Shown piece after piece: positions 16,714 through 23,446 of a DNA stretch of 64,000 nt (position 1 is the stretch's first letter; the number at the start of each line of letters is the position of its first letter). Source of the stretch: Xanthobacteraceae bacterium (GTDB taxonomy: Bacteria; Pseudomonadota; Alphaproteobacteria; Rhizobiales; Xanthobacteraceae); assembly GCA_019635635.1 (NCBI GenBank), contig JAHBZB010000001.1, positions 992,001 through 1,056,000 on the forward strand. The letters run 5' to 3'. A program made the position numbers and the translations under genes. The notes under the pieces are model-generated. The model was not told the DNA's origin. It did no database searches and saw nothing but the letters and a program-made list of their open reading frames with translations.

Positions 16714-17361
16714 TCAGCGCCGCTCAACCTCGATCACCCGTCCGCCGTCGATCTTCACGATGGTTTGCGCCAGCCGCTCGATCTCGTCTCTCGCGTGGCT
16801 GACGTAAAGCACCGGAATCTTCGCGTTTGCGACCAGCCGGGTCAGATAAGGAATGATTTCTTCCTTTCGTCCCGCATCGAGCGAGGCTAGCGGCTCGTCG
16901 AGCAAGAGCGCCTGTGGTTCGGCGAGCAGCGCGCGGCCGATCGCAACGCGCTGGCGCTCGCCGCCGGACAGTTTCCGCGGGCGGCGCGCGAGCAGCGGTT
17001 CGATGCCGAGCAGGGAAACCACCTCGTCGAACTGCCGGTCGCGCGTCTTCCCGGCGAGCCAGCGGCCGAACATCAGGTTCTGCGCGACCGTGAAGTGCGG
17101 AAACAGCCGGCTTTCCTGAAAGACGACGCGGACGCCGCGCTTTTGAGCTGGGATGTCGATCCGCGCCGCACTGTCGAACAGCGCGCGTCCATTGACGACG
17201 ATTTTGCCGCGCGCGGGTTTCAGCAGGCCCGCAATTGCCGCGACCACGCTCGACTTGCCGGAGCCCGAGGGGCCGGAAAGCGCCGTCACCATGCTCTCGC
17301 TTTTGAAGGAAACGTCGAGCTTGAAGTCGCCGAGCGATGTTGTGATGGAAATGTCGAACAT
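16714..17361 (-). CDS. modC: Molybdate ABC transporter ATPase, short form
   Basis: 215 residues. Walker A GPSGSGKSS (about residue 30), Q-loop VVFQESRLFPHFTV, ABC signature LSGGERQRVAIGRALL, Walker B ALLLDEPLASLD and the switch His in YVSHARDE are intact. E. coli ModC is about 350 residues because of a C-terminal molybdate-binding (TOBE/Mop) domain; this protein ends straight after the nucleotide-binding domain, so that regulatory part is absent. It lies 3 bases after modB in an operon modA-modB-modC and probably energises import through ModB. Confidence 0.93.
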   Translation of the reverse strand: MFDISITTSLGDFKLDVSFKSESMVTALSGPSGSGKSSVVAAIAGLLKPARGKIVVNGRALFDSAARIDIPAQKRGVRVVFQESRLFPHFTVAQNLMFGRWLAGKTRDRQFDEVVSLLGIEPLLARRPRKLSGGERQRVAIGRALLAEPQALLLDEPLASLDAGRKEEIIPYLTRLVANAKIPVLYVSHARDEIERLAQTIVKIDGGRVIEVERR

Positions 17362-17364
17362 TGC

Positions 17365-18057
17365 TCAGCCGTCGATCCTTGCCGCCGTGCGGCGCGCGAG
17401 CAGTTCGGACAGGACGAGTGCCACAAGTGCAATCACGACTGCGACAGCCGCGAGCCGGAACGCGCCCGCGTCGCCGCCCGGCACCTGCGTGAAAGTGTAG
17501 ATCGCGGTCGGCAGCGTCCGCGTCTCGCCCGGAATGTTGGAAACGAAAGTAATCGTGGCGCCGAATTCGCCGAGCGCCTTGGCGAAGGCCAGCACGAGGC
17601 CTGCGATGATGCCGGGCAAGGCAAGCGGCAGCGTTATGAAGAAGAATGTAGTCAGGCCGTTTGCGCCGAGCGTGCGCGAGGCATCTTCGAGGCGGCGATC
17701 GGTGCTTTCCAGCGAAAGGCGGATCGCGCGCACCATCAGCGGGAAGCCCATCACGGCGGCGGCGAGTGCCGCGCCGGTCCAGCGAAACGAAAACACGAGG
17801 CCGAAGGTCTGCTCCAGAAACGCGCCGATCGGCCCTTTTCGTCCAAATAACAAGAGAAGGATGTAGCCGGTTACGACCGGCGGCAGCACGAGCGGCATGT
17901 GCACGAGGCCGTCGAGCAGGAGCTTGCCCGGAAAGCGCTTGCGCGCGAGGACATAAGCGATCAGCAGGCCGAAGGGCAGGCTTGCGGCAATTCCGATCGA
18001 CGCGACCCAAAGGCTGAGTCGGATCGCGTCGATCTCTTCGGCGGAAAAATTGAACAT
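17365..18057 (-). CDS. modB: Molybdate ABC transporter permease
   Basis: 230 residues with about five transmembrane helices. The permease-ATPase contact loop is present as EDASRTLGANGLTTFFFITL, and FAKALGEFGATITFVSNIPG is the ModB/CysT-type signature. The start at 18057 overlaps the modA stop by one base (TGATG), and modC follows after 3 bases. It forms the membrane channel for molybdate or tungstate delivered by ModA. Confidence 0.95.
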   Translation of the reverse strand: MFNFSAEEIDAIRLSLWVASIGIAASLPFGLLIAYVLARKRFPGKLLLDGLVHMPLVLPPVVTGYILLLLFGRKGPIGAFLEQTFGLVFSFRWTGAALAAAVMGFPLMVRAIRLSLESTDRRLEDASRTLGANGLTTFFFITLPLALPGIIAGLVLAFAKALGEFGATITFVSNIPGETRTLPTAIYTFTQVPGGDAGAFRLAAVAVVIALVALVLSELLARRTAARIDG

Positions 18058-18863
18058 CAGTTCGTCTTGGCTGCGGCGAGCACGGAGAAGCCGTGCTTCT
18101 TGAAGATTGCCTGCGCCGAGGGCGAGCTGAGCGATTTCAGGAAGTCCGCGACCTTCGGGTTCTTCGAGCCTTCCAACTGCGCGACCGGATAGACGATCGG
18201 CGGATAGGAGCCATCGGGGAACGTGCCCGCGACGATCACGTTCGCTTCGGAGGCCGCATCGGTGCCGTACACGATACCGAGCGGAGTTTCGCCGCGCGCG
18301 ACATAAGCAAGTGCCACGCGCACGTTCTCGGCCTGTGCGAGCTTGCCTTCCACCGATTTCCAGATGCCCAGTTTTTCGAGCGCGGCCTTGGCGTAGCGTC
18401 CGGCGGGGACCGCATCCACGGCACCTACCGCGAGCCGGTCATTGCCGAGCAGCTTGGCGAGATCGAAGTTCGGTCCGATCTTGATTTCCTTGAATTTTCC
18501 GTCCTTGCGCGCGATCAGCACGAGCGTATTGCCGAGCAGGCTCCGGCGGGTGCCTTTCCGAACCAGATTTTTCTGCTCGAGGTAATCCATCCATTTGAGG
18601 TCGGCGGAAACGAACACGTCGGCGGGTGCGGCGTTCTCGATCTGCTTGGCAAGCGCGGAGCTTGCCGCGTAGCTGATTTTCACTTCGGTTTTGTTCGCCT
18701 TCGACCATTCGCCCGCGACTTCGTCGAGCGCGTTCTTCATGCTCGCCGCGGCAAAGACGACAATCGGAGTGTTGTTCTGCGCCCGCGCCGGCGCGGTAAC
18801 GGGAAAAGTAAAAGTGAGCGCGAACGCGGACAGCGCAGCGCCGATCAGAAGCCGTCGCTTCAT
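18057..18863 (-). CDS. modA: Molybdate-binding periplasmic protein
   Basis: 268 residues with a signal peptide (MKRRLLIGAALSAFALTF, cleaved around ARAQ). The mature protein starts with VFAAASMKNALDEVAGEWSK, which contributes the oxyanion-binding serine, followed by SYAASSALAKQIENAAPADV, FVSADLKWMDYLEQ and GDGSYPP-like hinge features. This is the ModA pattern. The start at 18863 is preceded by GGAGG at good distance. It is the first gene of modABC. A short inverted repeat lies between the likely promoter and the ribosome-binding site. Confidence 0.94.
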   Translation of the reverse strand: MKRRLLIGAALSAFALTFTFPVTAPARAQNNTPIVVFAAASMKNALDEVAGEWSKANKTEVKISYAASSALAKQIENAAPADVFVSADLKWMDYLEQKNLVRKGTRRSLLGNTLVLIARKDGKFKEIKIGPNFDLAKLLGNDRLAVGAVDAVPAGRYAKAALEKLGIWKSVEGKLAQAENVRVALAYVARGETPLGIVYGTDAASEANVIVAGTFPDGSYPPIVYPVAQLEGSKNPKVADFLKSLSSPSAQAIFKKHGFSVLAAAKTN

Positions 18864-18879
18864 GACAAAATCCTCCAGA

Positions 18880-18894
18880 GGCACGTTTTGTGCC
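18880..18894 (-). promoter_or_regulatory. Short inverted repeat in the modA leader
   Basis: GGCAC-N5-GTGCC, ending just before the GGAGG ribosome-binding site of modA. It could be a small operator or leader hairpin. It does not match the ModE consensus, and I see no ModE box or molybdenum riboswitch in the 167-base leader region (18864-19030). Confidence 0.25.
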
Positions 18895-19030
18895 CGATCA
18901 TTTTCTTTGGAAGCGCCGCGGCTTCGAGCTTCATCAAGCAGGAAGCGGCGAAGGGCCGCCTTCTCCGGCGGGCCGCGATCAGCGACGGAAGAACTTTACG
19001 CGGAAATAGCGAGGAAAGCCAAGCGGCGCA

Positions 19031-20425
19031 TTAGCGCGGCGGTTCGCCGCTGCCGCGCGGCCGGCTTTGCAGATTGCGGATGCGCTGCGCCAGCGAAAGC
19101 CGCGCTTCGCCGTTCGTGGCCGGTGCGCCGTTCTGGTGGCCGTTCGGCTGCGTATCGGCAGCGAGAATCCGGTCGATCGGAGAATCCGCGCCTTCGAGAT
19201 TGATCGCAAGCCGCGCGACTTCGGCCGCGACATCGTTGATGCGCTCGCGCAGAAGCGCGCTCTCCATGCGCTCCTCGGCCCAGGATTTTTCGGCCTGCGT
19301 GCGCAGCGAGACCGCCTCATCGGCGATCCGGTCGCGTTCCTCGCGCAACTGGGCGAGCGCGCCTTCCAACTGACTCTTCTCGGATTTGAGAATCTCGATG
19401 GTGGCCTGGAAGGCCTCGGTCTTGTGCTGAACCTCGTCGTGAAGCGCCTGCGCGTTGGCGCGGCCGCGTTCGATCTGTTCGGTGGAGGCCGCGAGCTTTT
19501 TCTCGGCGGCGAAAATCTTCTCTTCCAGCGCCGCTTCGCGTTCCTGCGAGGCGGTAAGCAGCTCGCCTTCGCGCTTGGAAAGATGCGCGGCGAGTTCGCG
19601 TTCGCGCTCGGCAATCCGCTGCTGCAGTTCCTCCTCGCGGCGGTTGGCGAGTTCTCCGGCGCGTTTCGATTCCGATTTCATCTCCTCGATGGTCGAAACC
19701 AACGCTTCGGTTTCGCGCCGCTCGTTGGAGAACAGGGTCTCCATCTCGCGCAGACGATTCTTGAAATCCTCGACGTTGTTCTGCTCGTGGGTGAGTGCGT
19801 CCTTCGCGGCGATCGCCGCTTCGCGCTCGCCGGCCAGACGCTGCTCGCTCGCCGCGATTTCGCGCTCGAGGTTTTCGATCCGGTACTTCATCGCGTCGCG
19901 CTGGGTTTCCAGCGCCGCGATCTCGACTTTCTGGCTGTCGGATTCGGTCTCGATCGAGCTTGCCTTGCGATTCAGATCGAGCAGTTCCTTTTCCTTTGCC
20001 GCAAGCCCCGCTTCGGCTTCCTGCAACTGGCGGGTCTTGGCGGAAAGTTCTTCTTCCGTGGAATTGAGTTTGCCGCGCAGCGTGCGCTCCTGCGCTTCGA
20101 GCGCGGTGATGCGCGCGGTCTTGGCTTCGACCTCGTTCTTGAGAAGGCGCACCGCTTCGCCTTTGCGTCCGATTTCGGCGAGTTGTTCGGAGGTCTTCAC
20201 CTTGAGCTGTTCGACGCTGTTCTCGAGCCTGCGCGTCGACATCGCGAATTCGGCGCGGAGCTGATCCTTGTCGGCCTGGATTTCGGTCATCGAGACCGGG
20301 ATCGCGCCCTCGATGCGCTTGGTGGTGAGCCGCACCGCGCGGTGCCAGACCGCCGAGAGCGTAATCAGCGCGATCAGGGTGGCGCCGAGGAAGCCGAGCG
20401 CGAAGAACATGATCGCCTCGATCAT
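19031..20425 (-). CDS. Membrane-anchored long coiled-coil protein
   Basis: 464 residues. One N-terminal transmembrane helix (MIEAIMFFALGFLGATLIAL) is followed by about 370 residues of continuous heptad-rich coiled coil (repeated Glu/Lys/Arg/Leu/Ala, for example LEREIAASEQRLAGEREAAI and RRETEALVSTIEEMKSESKR). A short disordered tail with NGHQNGAPATNGEA ends it. Geometry implies a rod projecting into the cytoplasm from the inner membrane. Similar proteins are conserved in Hyphomicrobiales without known function; scaffold or envelope-spacing roles are guesses. The gene follows modA's leader on the same strand, 167 bases away, but looks independent of it. Confidence 0.85.
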   Translation of the reverse strand: MIEAIMFFALGFLGATLIALITLSAVWHRAVRLTTKRIEGAIPVSMTEIQADKDQLRAEFAMSTRRLENSVEQLKVKTSEQLAEIGRKGEAVRLLKNEVEAKTARITALEAQERTLRGKLNSTEEELSAKTRQLQEAEAGLAAKEKELLDLNRKASSIETESDSQKVEIAALETQRDAMKYRIENLEREIAASEQRLAGEREAAIAAKDALTHEQNNVEDFKNRLREMETLFSNERRETEALVSTIEEMKSESKRAGELANRREEELQQRIAERERELAAHLSKREGELLTASQEREAALEEKIFAAEKKLAASTEQIERGRANAQALHDEVQHKTEAFQATIEILKSEKSQLEGALAQLREERDRIADEAVSLRTQAEKSWAEERMESALLRERINDVAAEVARLAINLEGADSPIDRILAADTQPNGHQNGAPATNGEARLSLAQRIRNLQSRPRGSGEPPR

Positions 20426-20575
20426 GCCCGGCTCCCGTTATGGCGGAAAAACTGCAACGCCGACCCCACGCAACCTGCAAATACAGCCGTCAGCTTAGTC
20501 GAAGGAAAGCCGCCGCGCCACGGCGCGAATGCGCGCGCCGCGTCTTAAGAATAAGTTCTGGCGCGGAAATTCGGC

Positions 20576-21142
20576 CTAGAACGGGTTCCAGGTCGAGGTC
20601 GGCGTGAATTTCAGGTAGCCGACATTTGCGCCGAGGCGCAGGCCGACGCCGGTACGGATCGGAACGATCACGACACGGTCCCACGTCACAGCCGTCATGC
20701 CGAAGCCGCCGACAAAATAGGCCGAGCCGGAGATGCCGACATAGCGGTTGAACAGCGATTCCAGCGCGGGGAGATTATAGACCAGCATCATGACACGCGC
20801 GCCTTCGCCGCCGACGTCGAAGCCGATCGACGGCCCCTGCCAGTAGACGCGGCGGTCGCCGGCGTTGCGGGTGTAGAGCGTGCCTTCGCCGTAGCGCAGG
20901 CCGACGGTGATCGCGCCGGAGCCTTCCTCGCCCAGGATGTAGCCGTTCGGCTGGCCCCAGCGCTTGGTCGCGCGTTCGATAAGCAGCGCCAGTTCGCGCG
21001 AGGTGGTGCCGAAGAAGCGGTGGCCCGCGTCCACGATCTCGTTGTTGGAATAGTGTTGCTGTTGCTGTCGCTGTTGCGCCTGCGCCGTGGGCAGCAGGGC
21101 GAAGAAGGCGGCTACGGCAAGAAAAATCGCGCGAAAGTTCAT
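20576..21142 (-). CDS. DUF1134 periplasmic envelope protein (EipA-like)
   Basis: 188 residues with a signal peptide (MNFRAIFLAVAAFFALLP, cleaved near AQAQ) and a Gln-rich mature start. The rest matches DUF1134: AGHRFFGTTSRELALLIERA, YILGEEGSGAITVGLRYGEG, WQGPSIGFDVGGEGARVMML and a glycine-rich C-terminus. The studied member is EipA of Brucella and Caulobacter, a periplasmic protein needed for envelope integrity. The start at 21142 is chosen because the signal peptide begins there; the frame upstream lacks protein features. No partner genes are evident. Confidence 0.9.
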   Translation of the reverse strand: MNFRAIFLAVAAFFALLPTAQAQQRQQQQHYSNNEIVDAGHRFFGTTSRELALLIERATKRWGQPNGYILGEEGSGAITVGLRYGEGTLYTRNAGDRRVYWQGPSIGFDVGGEGARVMMLVYNLPALESLFNRYVGISGSAYFVGGFGMTAVTWDRVVIVPIRTGVGLRLGANVGYLKFTPTSTWNPF

Positions 21143-21309
21143 GGGTCTCTCCGGCGAAGAAAACGCGCGGGCAGATGGCTGCGGAATTGCGCCCTTTTCA
21201 GGCCCGGACGGCGGCCTTAACCCGACGCATACCGCTCGGGCCTTATCGTCGCGAATCAAAGCCCGGCGGCGGGAATCTTGATCGCCCCGCGCCCATTAGG
21301 AAAGCGTGA

Positions 21310-21786
21310 ATGATCCCGAGGCGCATTTTGGCCGGATTGCTGGCGGTCTGGTTTGTCACGACCTGCATCGCCTTCGCCTCTAAGGCTGCGACCAGCGAGC
21401 GGATCGTGAGCGATCCGCTGAACGGGGTCGCGCTGTTCGGCTACGACCCGGTCTCCTATTTCATCGACAAGTCCGCGCGGCCGGGCGTGCCCGATTACGA
21501 GTTTTCCTTCGCCGGCCTGACCTGGCGCTTCCGCTCGGAAGCGAACCGCGCGGCGTTCATGCGTGCGCCGGAGACTTTCGTGCCCGAGTTCGGCGGCTAC
21601 GATCCGCTGGCCGTCGGCGAGGGCGTTCCGCTCGAAGGCAATCCGGCTTACTTCGCGGTTCACGAGCGGAAACTGTTTCTGTTCGCGCGGCAGGAGAATG
21701 TCGCGAAATTTCTCGCCAATCCCGAGAGCACGCTTGAAGCGGCAGCAAGCGGCTGGCCCGAGGTCGAGAAGAAGCTCGTTCCCTAG
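21310..21786 (+). CDS. Secreted YHS-domain protein
   Basis: 158 residues. An N-terminal signal peptide or anchor (ILAGLLAVWFVTTCIAFA) precedes a YHS-type domain: GVALFGYDPVSYFIDK, then DYEFSFAGLTWRFRSEANRA and FVPEFGGYDPLAVGEG. YHS domains are small and often bind metals or accompany copper/heme proteins. The stop overlaps the stop of the convergent cysQ gene within a CTAG palindrome. The function is unknown. Confidence 0.85.
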   Translation: MIPRRILAGLLAVWFVTTCIAFASKAATSERIVSDPLNGVALFGYDPVSYFIDKSARPGVPDYEFSFAGLTWRFRSEANRAAFMRAPETFVPEFGGYDPLAVGEGVPLEGNPAYFAVHERKLFLFARQENVAKFLANPESTLEAAASGWPEVEKKLVP

Positions 21787-22580
21787 AACTGCGCACCGCC
21801 GGAAGCGATGAAGTTTTTCACTTCATAGTCTTCCTTGCGCTTGCCGTAATGCAGCGGCGAGCCGTCGGGTGTCTTCACCGAGCCGCCCGCGGCCATCAGG
21901 ATCGCGTGGCCGGCGGCGATGTCCCATTCGCTCACGGGTGCGAGCCGCGGATAAACGTCGGCCTTGCCTTCGGCGACACGGCAGAACTTGATCGAGGAGC
22001 CGATCTTCACGGTTTCGGAAATCCCGCGTTTTTTCAGCCAGCCCGTCGTCTCGGTGTCGAGATGCGAATGGCTTACGCAAGCGACGACATTCTTCGGCGG
22101 CGTGCGCACGCGGATTCTTTCTTCCGGGACGTTCTCGACCTTGATGCCCGGTACCAGCGGCCAGCGGAACGCGCCGTCCGCGCCGCCGGCATAGAGTTCG
22201 CCGAGTGCCGGCGCATAGATCACGCCGAGTGCGGGCGTGCCTTCGAGTAAAAGGGCGATGTTGACGGTGTAGCCTTCGCGTTTGGCGATGAAATCGCGGG
22301 TTCCGTCAATCGGATCGACCAGGAAGAAGGTGCTGCCGGGTTTTGTTTTCGATCCGCCCGCGACCGCTTCCTCGCCGATCATGGGCACGCCCGGAAGCAA
22401 CAGATCGAGATGCCGCTCGATGATCGCTTCCGCCGCCTCGTCGGCATCGGTCACGGGGCTCGCGTCGGGCTTGGAGCGGGCGACCACGCCGGTCGCCGCC
22501 ATTTCGCGGATCTTCGTTCCCGCCTCTGCCGCGGCCTCGATCATGCCGTTGAGTATTCTGGTGCGTTCGGCGCGATTCAC
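21783..22580 (-). CDS. cysQ: 3'(2'),5'-bisphosphate nucleotidase CysQ
   Basis: 265 residues of the inositol-monophosphatase fold. Metal-binding motifs are VPMIGEEAVAGG (motif with GEE) and FFLVDPIDGTRDFI (DPIDGT), and the C-terminal metal site is SEWDIAAGHAILMAAGG. CysQ removes phosphate from PAP released during sulfate assimilation. The family resemblance is good, but inositol monophosphatase or a histidinol-phosphatase variant is conceivable. It is convergent with the YHS gene and divergent from chpT. Confidence 0.9.
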   Translation of the reverse strand: MNRAERTRILNGMIEAAAEAGTKIREMAATGVVARSKPDASPVTDADEAAEAIIERHLDLLLPGVPMIGEEAVAGGSKTKPGSTFFLVDPIDGTRDFIAKREGYTVNIALLLEGTPALGVIYAPALGELYAGGADGAFRWPLVPGIKVENVPEERIRVRTPPKNVVACVSHSHLDTETTGWLKKRGISETVKIGSSIKFCRVAEGKADVYPRLAPVSEWDIAAGHAILMAAGGSVKTPDGSPLHYGKRKEDYEVKNFIASGGAQF

Positions 22581-22660
22581 GGCGTCACCCTAGCGTCACC
22601 GGCTGTATCATGCTGGGCGCGCTCGACCAAAGCGCTCCGAATCACATAGGGCTAGATGCC

Positions 22661-23293
22661 ATGAGCGCTCCGATAGAACTCTCCGCCCTCGACCTCTCGG
22701 CAATGCTTTGCTCGAAGGTCTGCCACGACGTCATCAACCCGGTGGCGGCGATGGAAAACGGCTTTCAGCTTCTCGAAATGGACCAGAAGCCGGAATCGCG
22801 CGAAGAGGCGATGAAGCTGATCCAGCACAGCGCAGTGCAGGCGACCGCGAAGCTGAAATATGCCCGTATCGCCTTCGGCTCGTCGGGTTCTCCGACCGCG
22901 CAGGTCGATGTCGGCGACGCCGGCGATCTCGGCCGGCAGCTATTCGAGCCGGAAATCAAGGTAGCCTTCACGATCCCGAAGACGCTCTTGGCCAAGAACC
23001 GGGTCAAGCTGCTCCTGAACATGATGCTGATTGCGGCCGGCGCGGTTTCGCGCGGCGGCACCATGAAGGTCGATCCGATCGGCTCGGGCGAGACCATGGG
23101 CTTCACGGTGAAGGTCGAAGCGGAGCGGGTGCGGATGCACCCCTCGACCGAAAGCCTGCTGGCCGGGACTCCGGCCGAGGCGCTCACGGCGCAGACCATC
23201 CAGCCCTTCTATACGGGCCTGCTGGCGCGCGAACAGGGCATGAAGCTCACACTCGCCGCCGAAGCCGGCAGCGCCACGCTCGCCGCCCAATAA
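22661..23293 (+). CDS. chpT: Histidine phosphotransferase ChpT
   Basis: 210 residues. The dimerisation helix has the phospho-His in LCSKVCHDVINPVAAMENGF, followed by a degenerate HATPase-like domain (KNRVKLLLNMMLIAAGAVSR, then FYTGLLAREQGMKLTL). This is the ChpT pattern of alphaproteobacteria, where ChpT transfers phosphate from the CckA kinase to CtrA and CpdR. I start at 22661 (MSAPIELSALDL). ctrA itself is 12.5 kb away in this window, and the chemotaxis operon starts 153 bases downstream. Confidence 0.93.
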   Translation: MSAPIELSALDLSAMLCSKVCHDVINPVAAMENGFQLLEMDQKPESREEAMKLIQHSAVQATAKLKYARIAFGSSGSPTAQVDVGDAGDLGRQLFEPEIKVAFTIPKTLLAKNRVKLLLNMMLIAAGAVSRGGTMKVDPIGSGETMGFTVKVEAERVRMHPSTESLLAGTPAEALTAQTIQPFYTGLLAREQGMKLTLAAEAGSATLAAQ

Positions 23294-23347
23294 GCCAGCA
23301 AAATCAGGCACTACGGCGGTATCAGGTTAGCGCCGAAGGGCGTCCGT

Positions 23348-23374
23348 TTTAATCAATCTTAACCCTCCCGAATC
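23348..23374 (+). promoter_or_regulatory. CtrA-like box and GANTC site upstream of cheA
   Basis: TTTAATCAATCTTAA (TTTA-N7-TTAA, also readable as TTAA-N6-TTAA) at 23348-23362, followed 7 bases later by GAATC, the CcrM methylation target. It is close to the Caulobacter CtrA consensus TTAA-N7-TTAA. It lies about 85 bases before the cheA start. Confidence 0.45.
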
Positions 23375-23446
23375 GATACTGGCACCGCATCGCGGACCGG
23401 GCCGATTACAAGGCCCTGGCCCGCCTTTGGGATATGCGCGGCCGCC

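Noticed and set aside
18864-19030. ModE box or molybdenum-cofactor riboswitch upstream of modA
   Set aside because: No match to the ModE palindrome, and no conserved riboswitch-like helices that I can recognise.
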